This document shows positions 1 through 9,539 of a DNA stretch of 64,000 nucleotides, in pieces. The DNA is from Warburgia ugandensis (taxonomy: Eukaryota > Streptophyta > Magnoliopsida > Canellales > Canellaceae). The position numbers and the translations under genes are program-made. Below the pieces are notes generated by a model that saw only the letters and a program-made list of their open reading frames with translations, did not search any database and was not told the origin of the DNA. How positions within the stretch are numbered: the first letter of the stretch is position 1; every line of letters starts with the position of its first letter. The stretch lies in the NCBI GenBank assembly GCA_035236585.1, contig CP141136.1:54019136-54083135 (forward strand), given 5' to 3'.

Positions 1-1458
1 TCCAATATCTCATATACTCCAAACCTCTATTGGTATTCCATTGGACACTACAGCCTTTCCTTATTTCATGTTTTCTAAGGCCTATTTCACTTTAAGTATT
101 CTAATCCTACGGTCCTATATATAATATCCAATATTATTTGGGTGTACATGCTTTCAATCCCCACATCCTCGAGGTCATTGTCATTTAGTAATTTTTGAAA
201 ATAACTTTTCCACCTTTGTTTGATCTCATCATCTTTGACTAATACTTTTTGGTCATCACTTCTAATACACGTAACGTGATGTAAGTTCTTACTCTTCTTT
301 TCACTTACTTTTGCGAGTTTAAACACATCTTTCTCACCTTCTTTAGATTCTAATCTATTATAGAGAGCCTTGAGTTTATTCTCACTTACTACTTTCTTAG
401 CAACCTTTTTAGCATTCTTATATTGCTCAAAGTTTTCATTATTTTTAATCCTCTTCTATGCTTTAAAACACATTTGTTTCTCTTTATTAAAATTTTGCAC
501 TTTTTCACTCCACCAAGGTTTCTTTGCTGGTTGCTTTTTACTTTTATATACTTCTAGGACATCTTTTGTTACTTTTTTAATAGACTCCGCCATATTAGTC
601 CACATGGTATTTACTTTTGTTTCATTGTTGCAGTTTCCTTATACTATAAACTTGTGTGTAATTGATATTATCTTCTCCTTTTAAGCTTCACCACTTAGTT
701 TTTGGACACCTATTAGGTTCATTTTCTTGCTTCCATATTTTAATGTAGATATTCATAATCATTAACCTATGTCATGAGGTTAAACTCTCTTCGGGTTTTA
801 CCTTACAATCCTTACACATTGATCTTTCAGTATTCTTAAGTAAAAAAAAGTCTATTTAGGTTTTATATGGTCCACTTTTAAAGGTTAATAAATGTTCTTC
901 CCTCTTCTTAAAGTATGTTTTTGTTATAGCTAAGTTATATGTTAAAGCAAAATTGAGTATAGCTTCTCTCATCTCATTTTTTTCTCCAATACTATACCCT
1001 CTACGTACCCTATCATATCATTCCTTTTTTTTCCTCCACGACCAATGAAGCCTACTCTTATAAATATCCTCTCTATGTTGGGAATTTCTTGCATGACTCT
1101 CTCCATATCTTTCCAGAATTGTCTTTTGATTCTATCTTCTAACTCTATTTGTGGTGTGTGCACTTATAACATTTATGATCTTCTCTCCTAGAGCAAGTTT
1201 CATTAGTATAATTCTATCACTAGTTTTTTTAACGTCTATAACTTCTATTCTTTATCTACCATTATCCCTACGTTATTTCCATTATAGCCCTTTCTTGTGT
1301 ATAAGAGCTTATACCCATCAATTTCTCTTGTTTTTAGCCCCTTTTCACTTGTTTTCTTGTATTCTTGTGATGTTGACTCTCTTGCATTTCATTGTATTTA
1401 CTAACTTCATACTCTTACATATTAATCTGCCTATATTTAATGTGGCGATACAAATCAT
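1..1458 (-). pseudogene. RTE-type LINE remnant, endonuclease and RT connector
   Basis: Read on the minus strand, this is the front part of a plant RTE-like non-LTR retrotransposon. The segment 969-1163 resembles the endonuclease stretch that reads 'APQ-G-DE-IKR-FW-DL' in such elements (here HTPQIELEDRIKRQFW), but the usual GGDFNGH motif is changed. The segment 87-326 is the connector between endonuclease and reverse transcriptase, with the recognisable run KVLVKDDEIKQRWKSYF. Between them the lysine-rich linker (EQYKNAKKVAKK) can be read. The reverse transcriptase proper would lie left of base 1. The high-coordinate end stops abruptly near 1458, where caulimovirus-like sequence begins, so the copy is 5'-truncated. 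Stops and frame changes show it is dead. Long open frames on the plus strand here (370-684, 1151-1489) are antisense shadows. Confidence 0.8.
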
Positions 1459-2931
1459 ATTCCCAAAACAATTTCATTTTAAGAGCTGATAAAACAAGTC
1501 CATTTTTCTTTACCAGCCATTTAAACATTTCAAGATGCTTAAAGTGTTGATCTATTGATCTAGAGAAGATTACAGCATCATAAATATATGTTATTATAAA
1601 TTGACCATAAGGATTAAAGATTTCATTCATAATCCTCTGGAATTCAGAAGAAGCATTCTTCAACCCAAAGGGCATAACATTCCATTCATATTGTCCAAAC
1701 GGAACAGTAAAGTAGTTTTATATCTATCTGATTCAGTAATTTGAATTTGCCAATATCCTAATTTTATGTCGAATTTGGAAAAAATTACTGCACCTTGTAG
1801 TCTATTTAACAGGTCTCATTTATTATGAATTAGATATCTAATCCATTTTAAAACTTTATTAAGAGGCTTATAATTAATTACTAATCTTGGTTTTCCTCTT
1901 TCCTTCTCTGCTGGCTTATTAACGTAGAAAGCTGTACAACTCCATGGAGACGAGGACATTCTGATTAATTTTTTATCAACCAGATCATTAATTTCACTTT
2001 TACATAATTCTATGTACTAAGAATTCATTTGAGCAGGTCTAGCCTTGGTGGGTATATCTTTTTCATCAAAACCATCTTTATATGGGAGACTGACAGTATG
2101 AGATTTTCTATCCCAAAAAGCATTCAGAAGTTCATTACAAAGATTTTCTAGAAATGAATCTAACAATTTTTTTTTATCTTTTCTTGTAAAGTTTTGTCCT
2201 TAAGAGTTTGGGATACATTTCGAAAAGCAATTTCTTCTTTAATAAAATTAATCTGTTGTTCTTTTAACAAGATTCTTCTTGCTTCATTAAGTGAGTTTTA
2301 GGATCTGTGAGAAATTTAAAAGAAAATTATTTATTTTCCTTTGTAAAGTAAATTCCTGTTTGATCAATTTTATCAATTGACATAATATTATGGAGAAAAG
2401 GAGTACCAAGTATAACATGATGATGAAGGTCCTTTACCAAAAGGAGTCCGGATACAAATTCCATTATTACAAACCATTGCATTATTTAGTTTATAATTTA
2501 TTTTCATTTTGTTATTACTTGCAGAAGTTAGACTTTGTGAAGTTTTTTCAAAAATTTTTGTAGGAACTAGCCCTTCTTGAATGCGGCTAATGTCTACTCC
2601 ACTATCGACAAGAGCTATTAGGTCTATTTCATACCATTCTGTTCCTATGGTAAGAGTAATATTAATGTACCATTTCCATGAAGTAACTTGTTTGATTAAA
2701 TCAAGATATTGTTCTGGAGATTCTTGAAGTATTTCCTTCTTTTTAGAAGATTCGCTTATCTGAAGAGTCTTATTGTCTTCAAGTTGAGTTATTCTCTTAC
2801 CCAGATTTTGATTTTCATTTTTTAACAGAATGATTTCTGTCTTAAGAGTATTAATTTATTTCTTTAAATTCTGAATTGTAATATTAGCAGAAATTATTGG
2901 CTTATTCTTCATTCTTTTTGTAACTTTTGAC
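1459..2931 (-). pseudogene. Endogenous pararetrovirus remnant, protease and reverse transcriptase part
   Basis: This is the pol portion of an old integrated caulimovirus-like sequence (family Caulimoviridae; the florendovirus or petuvirus type seems closest from the motifs, an inference). In reading order on the minus strand there is a coiled-coil-like Lys/Glu/Asn-rich stretch (about 2930-2740), an aspartic-protease core with the D-S-G triad near 2603-2625, a linker, and the reverse transcriptase fingers with FYVNKPAEKERGKPR (about 1890-1935). The segment MPFGLKNASSEF begins at 1675. The catalytic Y-x-D-D box reads Y-I-Y-D at about 1577-1588, so one of the two aspartates is replaced. Several stops and frame changes break the frame. 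The rest of the RT and any RNase H are absent, because the element ends at the LINE junction near 1459. It is separated from its coat-protein part by a transposon insertion at 2932-4972. Confidence 0.8.
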
Positions 2932-3474
2932 CTATGTAGTTAAAGGCGCGCCTAGGCGCTAGTCGATAGTTAAGCGCCTGGGAGGGGCCCAAGCGCAGAG
3001 TAAATGAGGCATGCGCCTGGGTGTGCTTGGGCGCCCCTTTCAGGTGCACCTCCGACTCTAGGCGCAAATGACTTAACCCGGTAACTTATAAAACTCGTTT
3101 TTTTTTTTCTTTTCATTTTTCATCTTCTAACCCTAATTTCAATCTTCCAACCTCCTAAGAAGGTGAAAACAACCATTCCTCTTCGATCTTTCACAAATCT
3201 AAGCAAAAAAAGGTATGGATTTATGAATTTTACAATGTGTATACAGTTTTTGTAAAAAAACGTAAAAACCAGTTCCGCTTTTTCAAATTTTTTGTTTTTT
3301 GTTAACTATTTTCCATAGATCCTGATGGGTTTTAGTTCTATATGTATAAGAAAACATTCCATTTGAGTTTTATACTTCTTTGCTCTAGATTTGAGTTTGT
3401 TTTTGGGTTTTTTACTGTTTTTCCAAAAAAATCAGTTACGGAAATAAAAAAAGTCGTCGTTTTTTTGTATTTCT

Positions 3475-3816
3475 TCATTGAAACGTATTTCTATCCACAT
3501 ATATAGCTTTCTCATGCTTGTGTCTTCATGTGTGATAATTTTTTCATCTTTTTTTGTAATTTAGGGTTTTTTTTTTTAAATTTTTCCCAAAAAAAAAGTT
3601 ACGAAAATTAGGAAAAAATTGTTCTTTTTTATATTTCTCAATTAATACCTATTCTTATCCACATATATAGCTTACTCATGCTTGTATCTTCATGTATGAT
3701 GTACTTTTCATGCTTTTTTTGTATTGTAGTGTTATTCTGTTCAATTTTTCTGAAAATAAAACTTACGAAAATTAGAAAAAAATTGTTTTATTTATATTTA
3801 TTAGTTAATACCTATT
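3475..3816. repeat. About 165-bp tandem repeat in the TIR element, third unit displaced by a LINE
   Basis: Units beginning near 3475 and 3646 share the run cacatatatagctt followed by catgcttgt-tcttcatgt and end in A-rich stretches with ttacgaaaattag. A third, shortened unit resumes at 4788-4870 on the far side of the LINE insertion. The LINE landed at the start of this third unit. Confidence 0.7.
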
Positions 3817-4787
3817 TATGAGGGAGCAGTAACAAATGTTAAGACCACTAGTGGCGTGACTGGTGATTTTCCTGTCACTGTCGGATTGCACCAAGGATCG
3901 GCATTGAGTCCATACCTTTTCACATTAGTTATGGATGAGTTAACAAAACATCTACATGAGGAGATTCCCTGGTGCATGCTATTTGCAGACGATATAGTCC
4001 TACTTGATGAGACAAGGGAGGGTATCAACATAAAGCTAGAGCTATGGAGAGAAGCATTAGAATCGAAAAGATTTAAAATTAGCCGAACTAAGACAGAATA
4101 TATGGAATATAATTTTAGCAAGGAAAGTAGGAGTGGAGCACCAGTCAAGATTGATAACCAAGAGTTCCCCATGAGAGACCACTTCCGATACTTAGGATCA
4201 TTGATCCATGAGAGTGGAGAGATTGACAGGGAGGTTACCCAAAGAATCCAAGCGGGTTGGAACAAATGGAGATGTGCATCAGGGGTTTTATGTGATCGGC
4301 GGGTGCCACTCAAACTAAAGGGAAAATTCTATAGGATGGCTATAAGGCCAGCCATGCTCTATGGATCAGAGTGTTGGGCAGTTAAGGAACATCATACTCA
4401 TAGGCTGAGTGTTGCAGAAATGAGGATGTTGAGATGGATAAGTGGTAAGACAAGAAAGGATAGAATTAGAAATGAAAATATTAGAAGAAATTTAGGGATA
4501 GCACCAATAGATAACAAGATGAGGGAGATTAGACTTAAATGGTTTGGATATGTTCAAAGGAGGCCAACAACGGCACCAATTAGAAGGAGTGAGGCAATAC
4601 AAGTTGAAGGTTCTAAAAGGGCAAGGGGAAGGCCCAAAAGAACGTGGATAGAAGTGGTGAGGAAAGATTTAAAAACTTTGGGACTAAATGAAGCCATGGT
4701 ATTTAATAGTGGAATGGAAGAATAAGATTCATGTGGCCGACCCCTAATTGGGATAAGGTCTTGATGACGATGATGATGATGATGATG
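3817..4787 (+). mobile_element. 5'-truncated RTE-type LINE, 3' half of RT plus tail
   Basis: The insertion is bounded by a 7-bp direct duplication acctatt (3810-3816 and 4788-4794) and ends in a short (GAT)n run after the stretch gacccctaattgggataagg, the typical 3' end of plant RTE-like LINEs. Its open frame 3856-4725 (289 codons) is the cleanest LINE frame in the window. It starts in the RT palm (LHQGSALSPYLF), carries an intact catalytic F-A-D-D box (about 3987-3998), and continues through the thumb and C-terminal region (RYLGSLIHESGEID, GRPKRTWIEVVRKDL). With no endonuclease and only half of the RT it cannot act alone. It is the youngest of the three nested layers here. Confidence 0.88.
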
Positions 4788-4983
4788 ACCTATTCTTATA
4801 TACATATATAGCTTTCCCATGCTAGTGTCTTCATGTATGCTGTATTTTTCATGCTTTTTAAGAATTTATTAATGATTTTTAGCTAATTTTTAATTATGAA
4901 AAATATAATTTTGCTCCTCAGGCTCCAGGCGCACCTGTTTGCGCTTCAGTGCGCCTCGCGTCTTTAACTACATAACTTTTGAC

Positions 4984-6257
4984 ATAGTATAAGCATTATC
5001 AAATTCTAAAGGTTTATCTTCTTTTTTCATAGAGTTCAGCAATTTTTCATACAATGATCTTTTCAATTCTCTATCTTTTAAGCTTTCTATGTAATCTAAT
5101 ATTTCTTGTTGAGATTGAGTAAGCATATTAATTGAAAGACCATTCATTTTAACAATAGATTTCCAATAATTCTCGTCTTCATTTTTGCTTAAGATATTAC
5201 ATTGGCCACAGCATGGCTCAGATTTAGAAGATTCAAAGTCTGTATTTTCATACTGTTCTGATCCTGAGCTATTAATCATAATTTTGTATAAAGATATCTT
5301 TAGGTCTTCATCAATTTGAAGTTCTTGAATTTTCTATTTAATATAACATTTACTGGCATAGTGTCCATATTTTCCACACTTGTAACATTTTATTTTAGAC
5401 TTATCTTTTTTGGGTCTTTTATTATAATTACTTTTGTATTGCTTTTAGGTCTATCTGAAGGATTATATTACCTTCCCTTCTTGTATGACTGTCTTTTATT
5501 ATGTTTTGGTGGTTTATGTTTTCCAGATTTTGGTAATTTTGGCATATCCATACCTAATTATTGACAAAATTCTCTTAATTGTTTCTTTCTTAAGTTGATT
5601 TCTCAATTTGAGATTGTTACAAAGAGATATTCTTTCAGTGATACAAGCATATATTAATTTGCCATATTGTTATTTGGTCAAAAGGTATTTCATTAGGATA
5701 AACAGCCTTTTAATTCTTATGGTCAATTTATATATCACTTCTTTTGAATTCTTATGGCCATATTGTTATTTGTTCAAAAGGTGTTAATCATAATTTTGTA
5801 TAAAGATTTCTTTAGGTCTTCATCAGTTTGAAGTTCTTGAATTTTCTGTTTAGTATAACATTTACTGGCATAGTGTCCATATTTTCTACACTTGTAACAT
5901 TTTATTTTAGACTTATCTCTTTTGGGTCTTTTATTATAATTTCTTTTGTATTGCTTTTAGGTCTATCTGAAGGATTATATTGCCTTCCCTTCTTGTATGA
6001 CTGTCTTTTATTATGTTTTGGTGGTTTATGTTTTCCAGATTTTGGTAATTTTGGCATATCCATGCCTAATTATTGACAAAATTCTCCTAATTGTTTCTTT
6101 CTTAAGTTGATTTCTCAATTTGAGATCGTTAGAAAGAGATATTCCTTCAGTGATACAAGCATATATTAATTTGCCATATTGTTATTTGTTCGAAAGGTAT
6201 TTCATTAGGATAAACATCTTTTTAATTCTTATGGTCAATTTATATATCCCTTCTTTT
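4984..6257 (-). pseudogene. Endogenous pararetrovirus remnant, coat-protein zinc-finger part, duplicated
   Basis: Minus-strand sequence from the same integrated caulimovirus-like copy as 1459-2931. It contains a CCHC zinc knuckle of the form C-X2-C-X4-H-X4-C (CYKCGKYGHYASKC, about 5346-5387), the hallmark of the coat protein of this virus family. It is followed, at lower coordinates, by a Cys- and Lys/Glu-rich segment (4968-5279) with the run ILDYIESLKDRELKRS, which resembles the region between coat protein and protease. The knuckle and its surroundings are present twice because of a 512-bp tandem duplication; the second copy (about 5858-5899) keeps all four metal ligands but has R where the first has G. 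No movement-protein domain could be recognised, and similarity ends near 6257. The frame is broken by stops, so this is a fossil. Confidence 0.78.
5272..6257. repeat. 512-bp direct tandem duplication in the pararetrovirus
   Basis: The sequence starting ttaatcataattttgtata at 5272 restarts at 5784 and runs in parallel to about 6257, a period of 512 bases with only scattered substitutions. Each copy holds one zinc knuckle. The junction near 5740-5783 repeats a short piece of the unit (cttatgg-ccatattgttatttg-tcaaaaggt), suggesting unequal exchange or copy choice at a small homology. Confidence 0.85.
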
Positions 6258-6784
6258 CCTCCAACCTTCCAACTCTCTCCCTTTCCACGAAGCTTCCAAC
6301 TCTCTCTGGGGTGTGCATGTGCACATAGATGTGTACTTGCCTTTATCTGTCCATATTTTTTCACAAAGAGGTCCTCAAAATGGAGAATATTTATTTATAT
6401 AAGAAAATTTGAAATAGTATTCTCTTATAAGTTGAGATTATTAATTTACTACAGCGGCCCAGGCTGGGACTTTGTATTATTTTAATAGGATTATCAATCA
6501 ATCAATCAATCATTAATTTATCAAATTTTAGTGTACACTCAAATGTTTTCCTGTTACTCCTGAATGTTGCCAAACTTCTATCTAGTATTTAAACATGCCT
6601 TGCTTGATTATTTCAAGCCAATCTTTGTAAATAATACTTTGAGGATTCGCAAGCAAATGCTATCTCTGAGTGCTTTGGTACACAGGATTCTTAGTTTATG
6701 GTTTCAGTTGGCAGATATGATGGACGAAGAAGCTCACTTTATCTCGAAAAAAGATCATTCCACTAATTTTTCATGCTCTGTCAG
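6258..6784. other. Presumed intron tail upstream of the carrier exon
   Basis: Holds a pyrimidine-rich stretch (about 6250-6310) and a short (AATC)n run (about 6491-6512). It ends in a plausible splice acceptor, ttcatgctctgtcag, at 6784. No coding similarity is seen; the open frame that runs into the exon from 6564 is intronic read-through. Confidence 0.5.
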
Positions 6785-7013
6785 GTACAATGGATGGTTG
6801 GACGCAGTCAGAAGTATCTGGGTTGCTGAAGGTGCAAAGGGTATGTTCAAAGGGAGTATTCCGAGAATCATTTGGTATGTTCCAGCATCAGCCCTCACAT
6901 TCATGGCTGTAGAATTCCTCAGAGAGCATTTCAACGTTAAGTCGGACACTAATGTCCGTGAAGTTGCCAGCTTATCAATTGACAGAACGTCTCCTCTTAA
7001 GAAGGTAGCTTGA
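6785..7013 (+). CDS. Mitochondrial substrate carrier family protein, last coding exon
   Basis: This 229-base exon encodes the C-terminal end of a mitochondrial carrier (SLC25-like) protein, a six-helix transporter of the inner organelle membrane. It opens after an AG acceptor with a split codon (the first g completes an Arg codon) and ends at TGA 7011-7013. The peptide shows the matrix-helix motif EGAKGMFKG, then P-R and the sixth transmembrane helix (WYVPASALTFMAVEFLREHF), exactly the second half of the third carrier repeat. A polar tail of about 27 residues follows. The substrate cannot be read from this piece. The first five helices must be encoded upstream; none is found in 1-6784, so that stretch is probably intron filled with transposons. 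A pseudogene fragment is possible, but the open frame and clean acceptor argue for a live exon. Confidence 0.72.
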
Positions 7014-9539
7014 TGGGCTTTGCCCGAATGTTCATACAATTTTTTCTCATTCATATACGCATGTAATCGTCATGCTTCCGCCTATACGTTGTGGAGGCTG
7101 AGGCACGATATAGAAGGAGCTATGTAGAATTACTGGAGACAAGGAGTAGGTAGTACCATCGTTATATGAGCAATTTGGGGTTACTCTTTACCTTCTGATA
7201 TTAATGGAGGAAAATCAAGTGGGGGTGTTCAATTATTGGAAGTAGTGGGATCTTATCTTGGTCATATTAAACGAGAGGTCCTTGAAGTTGCAGTTAAGGA
7301 TTTGAGCGGCAAAAGCTGGACCCTCCATCTCAATGGTTTGTTGAAAAAAGGCGCCTCTACTTTGGTGCTGGGTGGTGGGTTTGAGGTCCGCACCCTACGT
7401 CCCATTAGGTGATGGATAAATTTGTTACTTTTGCAATTCTTTGCTTGTAACTAAAAAGCTGGACGATTAAATTTTTGGGTTTTGTTTCCTTGGGCATGGA
7501 TCCAATTCCGTTCAATTGTGAGCTGCATTATCATTAAAAGAAACTCTGTAGTGGTCGGTATTTTATCCAGTTTAGAACAAAAGATAGAAGGGAGGATAAT
7601 TTTGAAATTAGAGACAACGCATCTAGCAGTTCCTCCCCCTGAATATCTCAAGATTGTTGTCAGCTCACTCATTCATCTTTCTTCCCCAGCTTCTCCGTTG
7701 AAATTATGGAGGAGGGACGCTGAAGTGGGCCTGTTTTGTTAGCAGGAAAACTTCCCGCGAACTACTTCCATTTCCACCACTTCTCAACATTATCAGAGGA
7801 ATGCTAAATAGAGGCTCCACAAGACGGTCCTATTATGAACCATTCTCAAATTATGTTTTCGTGTTTGGATCTGCTTTTGGATTACCCAATCCGTTCATCT
7901 AACAGCTGGGGCAAGGCATGTCTTGTATAAAAAATACCACAATGATAAAAGAATTCTAAGATCCTAAAAACGGTGCTTGCGGGATTTGAATGTAGACTGT
8001 TGATATACAAAGTTTCATGTGCTTGCAGGAGTTTAATTTTGGCTGTTGCTATACAAGGTTTCCGGATTCTTTGTTTCCTGGGCGCTAAGTACATGGTTAG
8101 ATGCTATATTATTCCAATCCACATGCTTTAAACTATTAGGTATTTAAACACACCGTGGGATTCTGGGTTCGTAAATAGTAAGAGATGGCAAGGAACTACT
8201 CGATGCCCTGTGTGGATAAAGAGGACAAAATGCGGTAGATTTTGCGTTCTTAATTTAAGCATTCTCTTTGTTGCTTTTGACCGTAGGTGGTTTCGGTAGG
8301 TCTGATCTACTAATAATTTGCCACTTGAGATGAAGAAAGTAACTCATTTATTTATTCATCCAAACTACGAATTTAAGTGCGACATGCTTCTTTAAACAAT
8401 AAGATTAATCAATTTGGTTCTATTACTTTAAAGATAAATAAGAAAATGTAGAACTTCTAAACTCTTTATTTAAAAAATAAGATTAATCAACTTGGTTTTA
8501 TTACGTTAAAGATAAATAAGTAAATTTAGAACTTCTAAACTCCCTATTATCTTGACATGTAGTACTTTCTAAACCCTTTATTATCTTGCCATGTAGTACT
8601 CTTGCCATTATCTTCTAGTTTTTAATGTTTTTTCTCCTCTAATTGATAATTGCATACATCCTCTACCGGCAATTCTTACAATAACTCTCTCTTTCATACA
8701 CACATATAATACTATTTATTAAACAAATTTTCTATGCTTTTAAGTTTGATTAAAAACCAAACTTGATAGAATTTTGCTAAATATTTCTAGTGTGGAGGTT
8801 TGTCCAACGTGTATATTCTTACTTAAATTGTTTAGATCTCTAATCTTTTAAATCTTCTCTAATTAAAAGGTATGTCATAAATATTAGTTATCATGATTCC
8901 TTCAATCTCTAGTAATTTTGCTCTCTCCTTTTGTGTTTTCTCACACTTTTAGTTTCATATTTAAATCTAAACAAAACTCTCTTCTCTTTTGTTTATATAT
9001 ATAGCAGTGGTAATTTCAGCAGCAGTGGTAATTTCAGCCGTTTCATGCAGGTGATAATTCATTGGCCAAGAAAAAGTAGAAAACAAAACAAAAGTTAAAA
9101 GAAAATGATAGAAACTTTTTCCCAGCAATGTTATTCAATAAGATTTCACTTACAAGGTACGGACTAAAACGAGCCCTTGAACACAAGGAAGGGTTGTAAT
9201 TGGCTAGTAACTACTTATAAGCCTCTGTATTAAGGGCTTTTAACTCCTTCATTTCCCTTCTCCATTGGTTGGGGATACTAGCCTTTATACAACTCCTTAA
9301 GGCGCCCTTTAGTGCCCTCCTATACCATTCTTCTTTATATTGGATTCTAGATGTCCAAAATAGATTCTAATATCAGTAAAGAAGGCTTCTTCCTTGACGG
9401 TTTCCACCTAGCCTTATAATACAAAGAAGTCGAAAGTAAGTTAATTACAACTTAAGTACACTAGTTAAGGCAATACAAGCTAAGTCAATAAGTTAAGTTA
9501 ACATGTTTAAACAACATAAAAGTACGTAAACTGCAACCG
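7014..9539. other. 3' UTR and intergenic sequence, no gene seen
   Basis: The first few hundred bases should contain the 3' UTR of the carrier gene; no poly(A) signal can be assigned with certainty. Beyond that I see only short open frames without recognisable similarity. A 21-base unit (agcagtggtaatttcagc) is duplicated near 9003-9040. Confidence 0.4.
8399..8554. repeat. 78-bp direct tandem repeat, two copies
   Basis: aagattaatcaa...ttggtt-tattac-ttaaagataaataag starts at about 8401 and again at 8479. It is followed (8555-8605) by a shorter repeat of about 36 bp containing attatcttg-catgtagtact. Confidence 0.7.

Larger units (their letters stand above)
2932..4972. mobile_element. Non-autonomous TIR DNA transposon (MULE-like) inside the pararetrovirus
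   Basis: The two ends are inverted copies: the left end reads tatgtagttaaaggcgcg from 2933, and the reverse complement of the right end, from 4974, reads tatgtagttaaagacgcg. The flanking 11 bases taacttttgac occur directly on both sides (2921-2931 and 4973-4983), a target-site duplication of about 9-11 bp depending on where the terminus is set. That length fits Mutator-like elements better than hAT (8 bp). The termini are strikingly GC-rich with repeated GGCGC words, in contrast to the AT-rich core. No transposase is visible inside. The core holds a tandem repeat of about 165 bp and a LINE that inserted later. The family assignment is inferred from the duplication length alone. Confidence 0.75.

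Noticed and set aside
370-1489. Hydrophobic plus-strand frames that look like membrane proteins
   Set aside because: They are the antisense of lysine-rich LINE coding sequence, which yields Phe/Leu/Ser-rich shadows.
5316-6076. Two nearly identical 82-codon membrane-like frames on the plus strand
   Set aside because: They are antisense to the duplicated coat-protein zinc-finger segment of the pararetrovirus.
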